From contig JAFLCM010000181.1 in the NCBI GenBank assembly GCA_017303565.1, positions 1-5,628 on the forward strand: a stretch of DNA of 5,628 nucleotides. The letters run 5' to 3'. The position numbers and the translations under genes are program-made. The notes below the pieces were generated by a model. It saw only the letters and a list, made by a program, of their open reading frames with translations, was not told the origin of the DNA and made no database searches. Source of the stretch: Planctomycetota bacterium. Its GTDB lineage: Bacteria > Planctomycetota > Phycisphaerae > Phycisphaerales > UBA1924. Below, one piece after another: positions 5,093 through 5,628 of the stretch. Position 1 is the stretch's first letter. Every line of letters begins with the position of its first letter.

Positions 5093-5628
5093 ATGGCAAC
5101 GCTCCCAGGCGTCCCCAACCCGCCCGCCAAAACCGCCGCGAGGCCCCGCTGGTCGCTGCGGCGCGTCGCGGGGGCGCTGGGGCTGTTCGGGTTTGCCGCG
5201 AGTCTGTGGATCCACGCGCTGGCGGCGGTGGTGGGGGTGCTCTTCGGGACGTGGATGCTGGGGTCGGGTTTCTCGTCGGGAGTGGGGCACGCCGATCGGG
5301 CGATCGACCTGGGCACGCCGACGAACCTCTCGGAGCTGGGCGCGGCGGACCCCGGTGGCGGGGCGGCGACGCTGCTGGACAAGCCGCTCGACGCGGCGGC
5401 GTTGACGCCAACGCTCTCGGGGCTGGCGGCGGAGTTGCCCGATCCGACGGCGACGCCGACGGGTGCCGCGACGCTCGGGGGCGGCGCGGGAGATTCGACC
5501 GGATTCGGCACGGACTCCGGCGCGGGCGGTCTCGGCGGATCTGGACTGGAGGGCGCGGGCGGGGGTGGTGCCAAGTTCTTCGGGATCGAGGCGCGGGGCA
5601 AGCGGTTCGCGTACCTGTGCGATGTTTC
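5093..5628 (+). CDS. Membrane-anchored von Willebrand factor A-like protein, N-terminal part (3'-partial)
   Basis: The frame is open from the ATG at 5093 to the right edge: 178 complete codons plus TC, which must encode Ser. Residues 1-24 are a basic, Pro-rich cytoplasmic N-terminus (ARPRWSLRR). Residues 25-57 are hydrophobic, including SLWIHALAAVVGVLFGTW, a long membrane segment that could be one helix or a hairpin. Residues 60-160 form a Gly/Ala/Thr-rich linker. At 161 the text becomes KFFGIEARGKRFAYLCDVS, the typical opening of VWA-like domains in planctomycete membrane proteins. Asp177 and Ser179 sit where the first two ligands of the metal-binding motif DxSxS belong; the third is beyond the window. 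VWA domains bind partners through a bound Mg ion; the partner here is unknown. Cys176 before the Asp is a small oddity. It is divergent from rnpB, without a Shine-Dalgarno site. The domain call rests on about 19 residues and is otherwise inference. Confidence 0.78.
   Translation, partial: MATLPGVPNPPAKTAARPRWSLRRVAGALGLFGFAASLWIHALAAVVGVLFGTWMLGSGFSSGVGHADRAIDLGTPTNLSELGAADPGGGAATLLDKPLDAAALTPTLSGLAAELPDPTATPTGAATLGGGAGDSTGFGTDSGAGGLGGSGLEGAGGGGAKFFGIEARGKRFAYLCDV

Overview
The window looks like an ordinary housekeeping stretch of a high-GC planctomycete chromosome, most likely from class Phycisphaerae. Three things point there: a C-terminal surface-sorting tail of the Pro-Ala-Pro-Gly / hydrophobic / Arg4 kind (end of the gene at 3419-4108), a membrane-anchored von Willebrand A-like protein whose domain opens with KFFGIEARGKRF (5093 to the right edge), and the strong GC bias at third codon positions. 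The taxonomic placement is an inference from these hallmarks, not a computed result.

Layout, left to right. (1) 3-689, plus: the C-terminal part of an unrecognised protein with one membrane helix near its end. (2) 690-823: a gap with two inverted repeats and a candidate promoter. (3) 824-2200, plus: a 12-helix major facilitator transporter resembling the fosmidomycin-resistance (Fsr) group. (4) 2310-3257, plus: thyX, the flavin-dependent thymidylate synthase, with a clear Shine-Dalgarno site and the diagnostic RHR-x7-S motif. (5) 3419-4108, plus: a secreted beta-rich protein with a signal peptide and a PEP-CTERM-like tail, ended by a textbook intrinsic terminator at 4133-4166. (6) 4166-4477, minus: a 103-residue protein with three membrane helices, convergent with gene 5. 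(7) 4562-4979, minus: rnpB, the RNA of RNase P, bacterial type A with an extra P19-like hairpin, followed by its own terminator at 4519-4559. (8) 5093-5628, plus: the N-terminal part of the VWA-like protein, divergent from rnpB and cut by the window edge exactly at the start of its metal-binding motif.

The genes look like independent units rather than one operon. Each has its own gap of about 90-160 bases and a -10-like hexamer, and terminators separate the later genes. ThyX (dTMP synthesis) and RNase P (tRNA 5' maturation) are core functions; the others are envelope proteins. A recurring detail is that three genes (the transporter, the small membrane protein and the VWA-like protein) have no Shine-Dalgarno site and a -10-like hexamer only 6-11 bases before the ATG, which predicts leaderless or nearly leaderless mRNAs. 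thyX and the sorting-tail gene instead carry good Shine-Dalgarno sites. I see no CRISPR, insertion sequence, tRNA, phage gene or defence-system gene, and no evidence for a new multi-gene system.
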